DNA from: Paragorgia papillata
Taxonomy: Eukaryota; Cnidaria; Anthozoa; Scleralcyonacea; Coralliidae
Direction: 5' to 3'
NCBI GenBank assembly: GCA_035771165.1
Contig: JAWNZC010000031.1
Span: 600,501 to 664,500, forward strand
Length of the DNA: 64,000 bases
Shown here in pieces: positions 15,001 through 26,979 of this stretch. A program made the translations under genes and the position numbers. Position 1 is the stretch's first letter. Every line of letters begins with the position of its first letter. The notes below the pieces were generated by a model. That model did no database searches, was not told where the DNA came from, and saw only the letters and a program-made list of their open reading frames with translations.

Positions 15001-18000
15001 GTGTTTACTCATCGTGAGTAACAACAGTAATAGGTTCAACGTAAACTTTGTTAACCAATCAATCAGCGTTTACTCATTGTGAGTAACAACAGTAACAGGT
15101 TCAACGTGAACTTTGTTAACCAATCAATCAGTGTTTACTCATTGTGAGTAACAACAGTAACAGCTTCAACGTGAACTTTGTTAACCAATCAATCAGTGTT
15201 TACTCATCGTGAGTAACAACAGTAACAGGTTCAACGTGAACTTTGTTAACCAATCAATCAGTGTTTACTCATCGTGAGTAACAATAGTAACAGGTTCAAC
15301 GTGAACTTTGTTAACCATTCAATCAGTGTTTAATCATCGTGAGTAACAACAGTAATAGGTTCAACGTAAACTTTGTTAACCAATCAATCAGTGTTTACTC
15401 ATTGTGAGTAACAACAGTAACAGGTCAACGTGAACTTTGTTAACCAATCAATCAGTGTTTACTCATCGTGAGTAACAATAGTAACAGGTTCAAAGTGAAC
15501 TTTGTTAACCATTCAATCAGTATTTACTCATCGTGAGTAACAACAGTAATAGGTTCAACGTAAACTTTGTTAACCAATCAATCAGCGTTTACTCATTGTG
15601 AGTAACAATAGTAACAGGTTCAACGTGAACTTTGTTAACCAATCAATCAGTGTTTACTCATTGTGAGTAACAACAGTAACAGCTTCAACGTGAACTTTGT
15701 TAACCAATCAATCAGCGTTTACTCATCGTGAGTAACAACAGTAACAGGTTCAACGTGAACTTTGTTAACCAATCAATCAGTGTTTACTCATCGTGAGTAA
15801 CAATAGTAACAGCTTCAACGTGAACTTTGTTAACCAGTCAATCAGTGTTTACTCATCGTGAGTAACAACAGTAATAGGTTCAACGTAAACTTTGTTAACC
15901 AATCAATCAGTGTTTACTCATTGTGAGTAACAACAGTAACAGGTTCAACGTGAACTTTGCTAACCAATCAATCAGCGTTTACTCATTGTGAGTAACAACA
16001 GTAACAGGTTCAACGTGAACTTTGTTAACCAATCAATCAGTGTTTTACTCATTGTGAGTAACAACAGTAACAGCTTCAACGTGAACTTTGTTAACCAATC
16101 AATCAGTGTTTACTCATCGTGAGTAACAATAGTAACAGGTTCAACGTGAACTTTGTTAACCAGTCAATCAGTATTTACTCTTCGTGAGTAACAACAGTAA
16201 TAGGTTCAACGTAAACTTTGTTAACCAATCAATCAGCGTTTACTCATTGTGAGTAACAATAGTAACAGGTTCAACGTAAACTTTGTTAACCAATCAATCA
16301 GTGTTTACTCATTGTGAGTAACAACAGTAACAGCTTCAACGTGAACTTTGTTAACCAATCAATCAGCGTTTACTCATCGTGAGTAACAACAGTAACAGGT
16401 TCAACGTGAACTTTGTTAACCAATCAATCAGTGTTTACTCATCGTGAGTAACAATAGTAACAGGTTCAACGTGAACTTTGTTAACCAGTCAATCAGTGTT
16501 TAATCATCGTGAGTAACAACAGTAATAGGTTCAACGTAAACTTTGTTAACCAATCAATCAGTGTTTACTCATTGTGAGTAACAACAGTAACAGGTTCAAC
16601 GTGAACTTTGTTAACCAATCAATCAGTGTTTACTCATCGTGAGTAACAATAGTAACAGGTTCAACGTGAACTTTGTTAACCAGTCAATCAGTATTTAATC
16701 ATCGTGAGTAACAACAGTAATAGGTTCAACGTAAACTTTGTTAACCAATCAATCAGCGTTTACTCATTGTGAGTAACAATAGTAACAGGTTCAACGTGAA
16801 CTTTGTTAACCAATCAATCAGTGTTTTACTCATTGTGAGTAACAACAGTAACAGCTTCAACGTGAACTTTGTTAACCAATCAATCAGCGTTTACTCATCG
16901 TGAGTAACAACAGTAACAGGTTCAACGTGAACTTTGTTAACCAATCAATCAGTGTTTACTCATCGTGAGTAACAATAGTAACAGGTTCAACGTGAACTTT
17001 GCTAACCAGTCAATCAGTGTTTACTCATCGTGAGTAACAACAGTAATAGGTTCAACGTAAACTTTGTTAACCAATCAATCAGTGTTTACTCATTGTGAGT
17101 AACAACAGTAACAGGTTCAACCTGAACTTTGTTAACCAATCAATCAGCGTTTACTCATTGTGAGTAACAACAGTAACAGGTTCAACGTGAACTTTGTTAA
17201 CCAATCAATCAGTGTTTACTCATTGTGAGTAACAACAGTAACAGCTTCAACGTGAACTTTGTTAACCAATCAATCAGTGTTTACTCATCGTGAGTAACAA
17301 CAGTAACAGGTTCAACGTGAACTTTGTTAACCAATCAATCAGCGTTTACTCATTGTGAGTAACAACAGTAACAGGTTCAACGTGAACTTTGTTAACCAAT
17401 CAATCAGTGTTTGTTTACTCATTGTGAGTAACAACAGTCACAGGTTCAACGTGAACTTTGTTAACCAATCAATCAGTGTTTACTCGTCGTGAGTAACAAC
17501 AGTAACAGGTTCAACGTGAACTTTGTTAACCAATCAATCAGTATTTACTCATCGTGAGTAACAATAGTAACAGGTTCAACGTGAACTTTGTTAACCAATC
17601 AATCAGCGTTTACTCAGTGTGAGTAACAACAGTAGCAGGTTCAACGTGAACTTTCTTAACCAGTCAATCAGTGTTTACTCATCGTGAGCAACAACAGTAA
17701 TAGGTTCAACGTAAACTTTGTTAACCAATCATTCAGCGTTTACTCATTGTGAGTAACAACAGTAACAGGTTCAACGTGAACTTTGTTAACCAATCAATCA
17801 GCGTTTACTCATTGTGAGTAACAACAGTAATAGGTTCAACGTAAACTTTGTTAACCAATCAATCAGCGTTTACTCATTGTGAGTAACAACAGTAACAGGT
17901 TCAACGTGAACTTTGTTAACCAATCAATCAGTGTTTACTCATTGTGAGTAACAACAGTAACAGGTTCAACGTGAACTTTGTTAACCAATCAATCAGTGTT

Positions 18001-18608
18001 TACTCATCGTGAGTAACAAGAGTAACAGGTTCAACGTGAACTTTGTTAACCAATCAATCAGCGTTTACTCATTGTGAGTAACAACAGTAACAGGTTCAAC
18101 GTGAACTTTGTTAACCAATCAATCAGTGTTTACTCATTGTGAGTAACAACAGTCACAGGTTCAACGTGAACTTTGTTAACCAATCAATCAGTGTTTACTC
18201 ATCGTGAGTAACAACAGTAACAGGTTCAACGTGAACTTTGTTAACCAATCAATCAGTGTTTACTCATCGTGAGTAACAATAGTAACAGGTTCAACGTGAA
18301 CTTTGTTAACCAATCAATCAGCGTTTACTCAGTGTGAGTAACAACAGTAACAGGTTCAACGTGAACTTTCTTAACCAGTCAATCAGTGTTTAATCATTGT
18401 GAGTAACAACAGTAACAGGTTCAACGTGAACTTTGTTAACCAATCAATCAGTGTTTACTCGTCGTGAGTAACAACAGTAACAGGTTCAACGTGAACTTTG
18501 TTAACCAATCAATCAGCGTTTACTCATTGTGAGTAACAACAGTAACAGGTTCAACGTGAACTTTGTTAACCAGTCAATCAGTGTTTACTCAGGGTGAGTA
18601 ACCACAGC
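1..18608. repeat. 65-bp satellite array, about 286 units
   Basis: Successive units start 65 bp apart (for example GGTTCAACG at 9, 74 and 139), with rare one- or two-base indels. The array starts before the window and decays after 18590. Each unit holds three dyads: GTTCA-ACG-TGAAC, the self-complementary GTTAAC followed by CCAATCAATC, and TTACTCA-(TCG or TTG)-TGAGTAA. Variants recur in blocks (AGTAATAGG versus AGTAACAGG, CGTAAAC versus CGTGAAC, CAGCTTC versus CAGGTTC), so the array has higher-order structure. No open reading frame of note exists. It is not a CRISPR array because there are no unique spacers. Centromeric, subtelomeric or interspersed placement cannot be told from here. Confidence 0.97.
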
Positions 18609-18693
18609 ACCAGATGTTCATTGTGAATTAGGTCATTTAGTCAGAGTCTCGGCTTCCTGGTATTTGGATGGGTGATGCCAGGGCATCACTTTT

Positions 18694-18829
18694 GGTGGTC
18701 AGTTCAAGATATCACCGGCTCGGATCTTAACCTGAATCCAAATACCACAGTGCGCTCCCAGGCCCCCTCGGTCTACAGCTTGCACCTAACCAACCAAATG
18801 GGTAAGTACAAGGTGAACGAAGATGTTAA
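18694..18829. repeat. Direct repeat copy 1 (136 bp)
   Basis: This block recurs almost unchanged at 19120-19255, with a 290-bp spacer. It lies at the edge of the satellite. A short open frame runs through both copies, but I recognise no protein. A donor-like GGTAAGT follows the CCAACCAAATG motif in this copy only. Confidence 0.85.
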
Positions 18830-19119
18830 GTGGGGTTATGCAATAACCAAGGTTAACAGCTAGGTAACTGCGCGTCGTTCGTTATATTGGTGCAGACGTA
18901 GGTCGGGGGTGGTTATTGGGAGACTGGTACGGCTCGAAGGCACACCATTAGTCATACGTACGACAAGCAGTCAGACGTACATTCTGTTGCTCGGAAAATT
19001 TTCTTTTTTCTTCTTCCTTTACACACCACTCGTCAGGTCCCTTCATTCAATGGTGCAAATGGTAAGTTCTTTTCCCACCAATTTACATTGGTGTGATAGG
19101 TGCAAGCTATCCCGAGTGG

Positions 19120-19255
19120 GGTGGTCAGTTCAAGATATCACCGCCTCGGATCTTAACCTGAATCCAAATACCACAGTGCGCTCCCAGGCCCCCTCGGTCT
19201 ACAGCTTGCACCTAACCAACCAAATGTGTTAGTACAATGTGAACGAAGATGTTAA
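19120..19255. repeat. Direct repeat copy 2 (136 bp)
   Basis: Near-identical partner of 18694-18829. Differences include GGCTCGG versus GCCTCGG and the change of GGTAAGT to TGTTAGT near the right end. Confidence 0.85.
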
Positions 19256-20646
19256 TTGCATTTGTATAGTGACATTCAACATTGTGTATTCAACAACCTT
19301 CATTTGAACCACTGAATCATCATTTATATCTGGATTATTATTAATATGTGAATTGTATAGAATATAAACTAATTAGTAACCATTACAGTAGTAACCATTG
19401 AGGGCCTAGACACCCTATATAGCCTCCTTGGATGGCACATTAGGTTTTTGTATCCTATCCAATCAAATGTTATCCTTGATTATTAAATATTATTTAATTC
19501 TATCAAAATGTTATTCCTAACAAAAAAATCAATTGTAATCCTTGTTCCTCAGTGGGTGGAATGCAGTTAAACACATTCTTGGGTAGAGGCCTTTGACAAT
19601 GTTGCCCTAGCCAGTTATGTGAAATAATTTTACATGTTATAGGTAGGTTCTCTAAGAGGTATAGGACAAAAAAAAAATAGTATTGCTTACAGTATATGTA
19701 CATGTTTATGGTCTGTTTGTTTTTACTTACTAAATCACATGTCCCAGGAGCAGAAATGGACTTATTTCTGCAAAGTACTTTGAACACAAGCCTGCATGTA
19801 GCATATGGGCAGGAATAGTCCAAATTCAGACTTACATAAACATACTCTTATGTAGTCCTGGTTTCAATATAAGGTATGTAGTAGATATAGGATCAGTGAG
19901 CTGGTTTGCTTAACCAGTGTTTATCATTTTATTTGTGTATTTGTGTTTTTGGCATGCCAGACTGGCCTCTTAGCTTATATGAACATAATAATAAGATAAA
20001 GATTTAATCAAGCCACTAGTCTATGAAAGCAGACTATCCCTTTGCTTCTCCATCCCCGGGGGTGGGGTGTCAAGGTTAAGGGCAGTTGATATTGAACAAT
20101 GACATGTACTACATTTTCATTTCCTTAGACTGTACATGTAAATCTTCAATAATTTTCAACCTTTGATGATGAACGAATTACATATAAGTTTTATTGACTG
20201 TTTGAACATATGCCTAATATTACAAAACAACTGGGCAGCACATCTTTTAATGCAAAACTAATAATAATACGTTGACACAATAATGTGCTGTTCAAATAAA
20301 ATCTACTGACGTACCATTGTCCAGAAATAAAAGCAATGATCAGCTTACATGTACTGTAGGAGTTTTTAAATCCGATAAATTTGCCAGTATTCTCTATGCC
20401 TGGGCGATGAACCGCTACTGCCTGAACTGCTTTCTGTACTCGCAGGTAAATCCTTTCTTTTTTCCAACCTATTTCTTCCTTGTATTAAACAAAATCCATT
20501 TTCTTGAGACAAACACAGGCAAACAATATTCTGTGACTAGTAGGTTGACTGTCGTTCTTGGGCTATACCGCTGCCTGCAATGGATGGCGAACATGGCCGT
20601 TTTTTCCACCGTTAATTACTTGGGCTACTGTGGTAGCCGAGTCTAA
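19256..20646. other. AT-rich intergenic DNA, no supported gene
   Basis: I see no domain or repeat family here. The one exon-like stretch is 20360-20445 on the plus strand: it is preceded by TACTGTAG, followed by CGCAG/GTAAAT, and open in one frame (it includes ILYAWAMNRY). It has no recognised homologue and no partner exon, so I do not call it a gene. Confidence 0.5.
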
Positions 20647-21514
20647 AGCCTAGTTCTCACTTGTCGTAAGAATCGTAAGAATCGTGGACAGTCGTGACTT
20701 GTCGTAATTCGTGCGAAAGTATAAACTTTAAAGATGGCGGCCTTAAACAGACGGATGATTTTACACGGAGATCAAATATCTCCGTCGACGATTTACTTCC
20801 TTATATCTGCTATCACGCTACTTTAACACCCGTGTGGTTCTCATTACCTACTCTAAAACTTATAAATTACGACTGTTTACCGAGTTCAAATGAGGACACA
20901 GATTTTACACACATACAGGGAAAACCCTAACTTGCATGCTCGCAGCCAGACGTATTTTGAAATTGAAACCAAAACCCTGAATAAATTTAACAAATCTAGC
21001 AATCTTTTATATCGTAGAACGACCATAAACACGGGAATTATGAATCGTGTTGTCAGATATTTCACGTATCTCAAGCTGCCTTTCGAAAGCGCAACAATAT
21101 AAATAGCTGATAAATTCATAAACATTTTCGCGCTCCGAGACCAGTTATGACCTCAAGAATTGAAAGCAATACAGCACTATTGCGTCGGACAGCTTCATAA
21201 ACACCAATCATAATGAATATATGAAAACATTTTAAATTAAACTTGCCTTGGACTTTTTGAGCGAGAGAATGCCCTTCACGGCTTCACGTGTTGAGGTATT
21301 TATATTAGGTAAAGCAGTCTTGAGAAAATATTCTTCTTTAGTTACCGAGAATTCGACAAACCACGACGCTTTCAGATGAAATCGATGCATATATTTGTCG
21401 CAATAACACCTTGTTGTTGCTTTTTAAAGCTGATCGCGCGCGATCAAATATGCTTGTAGAAGCCATGATCGAGGCAAACAGATCGCACACTTGGTGGCTG
21501 GCAAGTTAGTCAAG

Positions 21515-21770
21515 GTTCTACATAGCCAATCAGATTGCTCAATTTGAGGTAAATCAGTCGAGATTTGGAGCAAGCCGTGTTCAACCAATGAGAATGGCTA
21601 AATCGGGTCAAATAAGTCAAAATGGCTGCCAGATACGGCAAACCAATCAGTGCTCAGAATTTACCTTGTTTTGACCAATCAGAGTGGCTAAAAAGGGGTA
21701 AATAAGTCAAAATGGCTGCCAAATTCGGCAAACCTAATCACTGCCACCAGGAGGTATAAAACGTCCGCGC
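21515..21770 (+). promoter_or_regulatory. CCAAT-rich promoter-like stretch with TATA box
   Basis: Four CCAAT motifs (about 21523, 21585, 21644 and 21676) lie in two imperfect direct repeats that share AAATAAGTCAAAATGGCTGCC-like segments. GGTATAAAACG follows at about 21754. This looks like a CCAAT/TATA promoter, but no clear coding frame starts just downstream, and an unidentified minus-strand open frame (22061-21738) overlaps it. It could equally be repeat sequence. Confidence 0.35.
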
Positions 21771-22202
21771 GCCTTCCCGCAAATGGTCCTGGTGACGAAT
21801 TAATATTACATTTCCCGCAATTGTTCTCGCTGCTATTACGTCGTTTTTAACCGGACTTTTTTTTGCAATCGCTATTTTTTTTACCTTAGTCGTCTGACTT
21901 ATTTGACTAACGCTAGATCCGCCCCTGGACAACGAGACTCCCTGAACCCGAAGGCAGGTTGCATTTTTTAAATAACGAGAAAAGGCTGTGCCAATACTCT
22001 CATATCTTTGCTTGCAAGTATAAAGAACTTCTGTTTCAGCAAAGCAGCGATCTTCTTCCATGAATTCAATTTTAAGTTTTTATCCTTGAATACCCCTATC
22101 ATACAGACAAGGGAATTATTTTACAATTTCCATAAACACGGTGTCTTCACCGTTTCTGAACTTTCCTGCTAGAGATTTCCACTGAATTGTCCACTGGTTC
22201 AT

Positions 22203-22433
22203 AAAATGAAGCCAGCTAAACAAAAGAAATCCGTAATTACTAAGGGACCAAACAAGCTGAAAAATGTCTTTATGTCTTCTTAAAACGTCTTCTGTACCAA
22301 AAAAGACTATTGAACTATATTTTCTTTCAAAGATTCAGCATCTCATTCAACAAAATGTTTATATCGGTGCCAGAATACGCTAGAAAGACCATCACTTGGT
22401 CCCTTAGTAATGGACGACTTCCGGCTTCATTTT
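22203..22433. repeat. Small fold-back repeat
   Basis: AAAATGAAGCC with ATTACTAAGGGACCAA on the left (22203-22251) is mirrored by TTGGTCCCTTAGTAAT with GGCTTCATTTT on the right (22396-22433). The arms differ by an 11-bp gap. Confidence 0.65.
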
Positions 22434-22537
22434 GTAAACAATAGATGCTTAATCCAGTCTATTATTTCGAGATCAGTGGAGATTTCAGGTAGCTTTCGCT
22501 GGACGCCATCTTGTATATTATCGAGAATCATCCCCGC

Positions 22538-23440
22538 AACCTCGTCCCCAAAGCCATTTGTAGGGGCTGGGCCAAGATGGCGGCCAAAAACAAAATGCTG
22601 GGAACAAATAGCCCCGGTACAGGCTGAGCTATCACCACATCTGATTGGTCGAGATAACATTGGATGTTTTAGGTATTCTGATTGGTGGAAACAAGGTGGG
22701 CGGCAGGCTAACTCGCGGGCATTTGTTTTTAGGGCTCAAATATATTAAATAAGTGTTTATACCAGAATTGCCGGCTGTTAACTGAAAAACAACTTCAAAA
22801 TGAATGAAAATGTGAAGAAAACTGGCTAAACACCCGTAAAAACGTCGGAAGAATATGCAATGGTGAGTCGTGTCGTCTCTGTGCCCTGGCTGCCATACAA
22901 CGAAGTCCATGAGACGGCAATTCAGTGTGTTTTCTAAATCGGGCGAACGAAAGACTTTGTGAAGAAAGTCAAAAAGTATTTTGGCTGCGAAAGGAAAGTA
23001 CACCACTGGGCAGAATTTACGTGTTTGGCCATTGAGAAGCATGCTTTTTTCAAGGAAGAATTCTCGACTAAACGAAGCCTAAATGTTTTTCAAAACGCTG
23101 AATTGAATCCACCGAAAACTCACGAAAACAAGGCGGCCCGGCCAGACAACAGCAATTACAGATATTTATTAAAAGTGTATTTATTTTAATAATTCGACAA
23201 TGTATTTGGAAATGAATCTTTTGATTGTTTTCAGTTTGGGTCAGTCAAGCTGAACTAAATATTCAGAAAAAATTGAGCCTGACTAGGCGCGATAAACTTA
23301 GTGAAGCCTGGGTCCGAGTCAAAAATGCGCCATGAGATGGCGCATTTTTCGCAGCCTGTGCCAGGGCCATTTGTTCCCACCATTTTGTTTTTGGCCGCCA
23401 TCTTGGCCCAGCCCCTACAAATGGCCCTGGGGACGAGGTT
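22538..23440. repeat. Inverted repeat with 89-bp arms (MITE-like)
   Basis: 22538-22626 and 23352-23440 are inverted copies of equal length. They begin AACCTCGTCCCC and run through GGGGCTGGGCCAAGATGG to ACAGGCTG. This is probably a non-autonomous TIR element nested in the larger Harbinger-like element. A separate perfect hairpin with 13-nt arms and a GAG loop sits at 23321-23349 (AAAAATGCGCCAT / ATGGCGCATTTTT). Confidence 0.75.
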
Positions 23441-23989
23441 GTCATCCCCGCTTGTCCCAGACGAGTGGTTTCAGTGTTCACACATGTCGTAACTAGTCGT
23501 AAGAATCCCCGATCGTCGGCGACCGTCTGGGATCCATTTTCCAAATAGAAATGATTCCGATTCTTGCGATATGCTTCCGATCAGATCGGCGACTGACTGG
23601 GACGTTACTTCAACCAAGTTCACACCTGTCGTAACAATCACACCAAACGATCGGGACTGGAAAAATCCCCGACCCTTACGATTCTTACGACAAGTGAGAG
23701 TCAGGCTTAAAGTGTCTATGCGACCAAATGAGACTTCACGTTTTTAGGATCTTCTTTACACGTTGATATTAAAAATCGAAAACAGATTCAAATTCGAACT
23801 TGTTTTCACTAAGTTATAGCGGGTTGAAAATCGGAAATTTCAAATTTTAACGGCAACAAATTTTTCAAACCGCGAAAGTCGAGAACTGGTAACTAATACG
23901 TCACAATAGTAATCAACATCTCAGCTTCCTAAACAGCGAAGGGTTAAAATACTAGTATTATCTTGTGTTTCGAGCTAATAACGCTCAAA

Positions 23990-24945
23990 ATGTCCTCACA
24001 AGTTCAGACACGGAGAATTAAAGTTACCAAACTGACGACTCTGATTGGAACTATATTCCTGGGCCGTATACAATCAACGACCCAACTGAAGTAGAGGGAA
24101 CTGTGGGGGAAGCGACGGCAATGGACAATCGAGAACCAGAGGTTGGTCCATATGCTAATGAACCAGTTGCCGACGAGGAATGGCTGGCTGAATACAGTGA
24201 AAAAAAGAAAAGCTACGACGAGCGTCTGAAGGAACTGCAAAGGAAACTCGATGGGACAGAAGAAGTGCGTAAATGGTGAGTACTTGACGATGTTGTTGTT
24301 GTGCGTGCCGTGAAGTATGTTTGTTTGTCTTGCTTTGTGTTTTATTCCATTGTGTACTTTCATGTTTGCTGTGAAATTTCAGGTGTAAATGTGGTAACTG
24401 TGGCGTTCAGCTTCTCCGCAACGCTAAAGAGTGTCAGTGTTGTACGGAAATCGAGGAGTGTAGGACATGTTTGAATAGTGAGCTTGTTCTACAAGAAGTT
24501 GAGAACCCAACATCATGCATAACAAACCATCCTGGTTTCGACACTGTATGTCTGGACAAGTGGTCGCTTCGTTTAACGGAAACAAAATTGCGCACGAGAC
24601 AGAATCAAGAATACCGCCAAACGAGCACAGAAGATAGGTAGGTGAAACTTATTTCAGAACCACGTAAAGCACGTTTACATGTAATACATGTATTATAAAT
24701 AATGGTCGCAAATGTGAAAAATCCCTATTTTACGTGAATAACTTTAAATTCTACCCTTTTTAAATATGTTAATTTGTAGGTTCTTTTGGAGCACAGCTTA
24801 TAGAAGTTTTGTGTGGCTTGTTTTTGGGCATCTGGGAAATAAAATATATCCCTTGCCAGCCTGTGCTTACGAGCGGATAAGGAGGCGATTCTTGCCTAAT
24901 GTGGAGGAAGACTTTGTGGGATTTGTAGAGGAGGACAGTTCATAG
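23990..24945 (+). CDS. P2X7 intracellular-domain-like protein, three exons
   Basis: Three exons join in phase: to 24275, 24383-24637 and 24780-24945 (stop TAG). The product has an acidic N-terminus (about 85 residues, with EEWLAEYSEKKKSYDERL), then a cysteine cluster starting KWCKCGNC and CQCCTEIEEC. It ends with AYRSFVWLVFGHLG, IRRRFLPNVEEDFVGFVEE. The cysteine cluster and the Y-R-x-F-V...I-R...F-P...GF pattern match the C-terminal domain of P2X7 receptors, which binds zinc and has no channel segment by itself; none is seen here. The start is doubtful: an ATG at 23990 reads MSSQVQTRR then leaves the frame, and the main frame has TAA at 24019. It may start at the in-frame ATG 24121, or be a young pseudogene. 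It lies inside the Kolobok ends, tail to tail with the transposase, so it is probably a passenger or accessory gene of the element. Confidence 0.75.
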
Positions 24946-26060
24946 TGTATTATTAAAAACATCTTGAATCATGTGTTGGAATATGTTGTTGTTGAAATTA
25001 TGTTTTTATTTTTGTGGTATAAACTGTAAATTACTGTGGTAAATTGCTGTGGGGTAAATTTGTGTATTATTACTATTAAATTACAAATGCATGGTGTAAC
25101 AGGTATATAGTCACTGTGCATAGGGTTTTTTTATTTCTTGGGCAGTCTTGCACATTTTTGTGTCCTTTCATCAAATTTTTACAGACTCAACATAGTGGGG
25201 GTGCTCTTGCTGTAACTGATGTTCTTGATGCGGCTTTTGCTGCCTGTTTCTGAGCAAGTTCTTCTGACACTGAAAAAAATAACACAAAATTAAATTAATT
25301 ACCATTTTAACAAATGACAACAAAATAAAATTTAAAAAGCAGTGTGGAGTATACATGTTGTTGTTGGTGGAACATTTTCCACAACAAGGTTTTTTCTTGT
25401 CTCCTGTCTCTTGATGGCCACTTCTCTTGTCTCCTTCTCTAACATTGTATTCATTGGGGCTGGTGTCATCTGTTTCAGCTTCATACAGGAATCTTCGAGA
25501 GTATTTTTTGAACATGCTGTTATATATGTCTGGTATATTTCTTCAACATATCCTAAATATGACAAAAATAGGGGAATGGGTGGTTAATTAACAACACAAT
25601 TAATTAAAATGGAAAAAGTTGTAGAAATCACTGGAGTTTCCATTGTCTCATACCGAAGTTTTGGTTCACTTTAACTTCCCTTACAGTAGCATTGCCATCT
25701 TTGAATTTTGGATAAGTAATCTTAACCTGTTGTGAACCATCCTTATTCTTCTTGCCAACTCGAAATAAATTATAATTAAAATGTATAGCTGCCAGGATAT
25801 GTCTGGAAAATGTAGACACCAAAATTGGGAAAAAAGCATTAAAATATGTTACATCTGTCAAAAAATGTTGTTAATAAATAAATGTAGATAACTGATTTTA
25901 CAACCAGACAAAATAACTTAGAGTATATATACACAGAAATATTCCTGCAGAAATTACCAGAAAAAGAATAAGCATTCATTTTAGGGGAAAACTGATTGAC
26001 AACAGAGTGAAATCCTTCCAAACAACTTGTCTGCTCCAATGGTGAAGCTTGCTTTATACC

Positions 26061-26226
26061 TGTAGGGAATAGCCACACTAGGCGCGAGAACATAGAGAGA
26101 AGGGCCTGGGGAGAACGAGGGACCTCCTCGATATTCGACCGACAGACCGAACAGTAGCACATGTATATTTGTTGTAGAAGATTGTTAAAGTTTACTAGTT
26201 TTATAAAGAAATATTTACTCACTACA
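26061..26226 (+). repeat. 5' LTR of gypsy element
   Basis: Begins TGTAGGGAATAGCC and ends TCACTACA (TG...CA). TATAAAGAAA-like sequence lies near its 3' end. Confidence 0.93.
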
Positions 26227-26270
26227 TTGGTGAGTGGTGATCCCGACGACGAACATACCGAACCTTCGAC

Positions 26271-26894
26271 ATGACTACTCCTTCCGCGTCCGAGACTCCA
26301 TCTACAGCCGCTACGAATGCCACCGTTGCCACAAACGCAGTTGCAGTCAAAATTCCGCCATTTTGGCCTTCAGATCCTGAACTCTGGTTTGCACAAGTGG
26401 AAGTCCAGGTCGCTGTGAAGCAGATAACGACACAAAGTACGAAATTTTCCCATGTTGTTGCTGCCTTATCTCCAGAGGCAGCAACAGAAGTTCGAGACCT
26501 CATTCTCTCGCCTCCAGCAACAAATCCATTCGATGTCCTCAAGGCTTCTCTTACCGAGCGAGCATCTCCTTCCAAGCGACGAAAGATACAACAGCTATTA
26601 CATGCCGAGGAGTTAGGGGACAGGAAACCATCACAGCTGCTCCGTCGTTTACAGCAACTGTATGGCAACTCTGAAGGCGATCTTTTACGAGAGTTATTTC
26701 TACAGCGACTTCGAAGCAACGTCCAAGTTGGTCTCTTGTCACATCCTGACAAACCGCTGGCCGAATTAGCGTTGATCGCAGACAGCATGATCGAGTTAGC
26801 CGAGCCACGACCATCTGTCGCTCGGGTAGACACGCCAGAATCTGCAGAATCTCGTCCATCCGATCTGACTTCAACAAGGTTCTCAAGCTCCTAG
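26271..26894 (+). pseudogene. Gypsy gag, C-terminally broken
   Basis: The 207-residue frame starts MTTPSASETPS and contains PPFWPSDPELWFAQVE, the capsid-type start of gag in this group of animal gypsy elements. An alanine/threonine-rich N-terminus and a helical, leucine-rich middle (LLRRLQQLYG, LRELFLQRLRS) follow. It stops at TAG 26892 after a serine run. A zinc-binding segment that normally follows ([12 protein letters not shown]) lies just downstream in the next frame and then hits TGA, so the C-terminus has been lost to a frameshift. ATG 26271 lies 45 bp after the 5' LTR and is the first reasonable start. Confidence 0.8.
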
Positions 26895-26979
26895 ATACCC
26901 GCTCTACTAAAACGCCCGTCGACCCGGAAACATCCAGCCAAGATGTATGCTGGTATCATGCCAAATTTGGTGAACGTGC

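Larger units (their letters stand above)
20647..23707. mobile_element. Harbinger-like TIR element, TAA target duplication
   Basis: The left end AGCCTAGTTCTCACTTGTCG and the inverted right end (AGCCTGACTCTCACTTGTCG when reverse-complemented) match over about 40 bp, including GTAAGAATCGTAAG. TAA flanks both sides (20644-20646 and 23708-23710), which is typical of PIF/Harbinger. I find no intact transposase inside. A short frame starting MAALNRRMILHG at about 20733 may be a remnant of an element gene. The interior is a mosaic with a CCAAT-rich stretch, two fold-back repeats and a short perfect hairpin. Its right TAA is part of the TTAA that starts the next element. Confidence 0.7.

Noticed and set aside
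1..18608. CRISPR-like periodic array
   Set aside because: All of each 65-bp unit repeats; there are no unique spacers and no cas genes, and the DNA is eukaryotic.
22959..23189. Plus-strand 76-codon frame starting MKKVKKYFGCERK
   Set aside because: No domain, lies inside the nested inverted repeat, and has no splice or promoter support.
26222..26886. Minus-strand open frames of 203 and 111 codons over gag
   Set aside because: Shadow frames of the gypsy gag gene; no domain.
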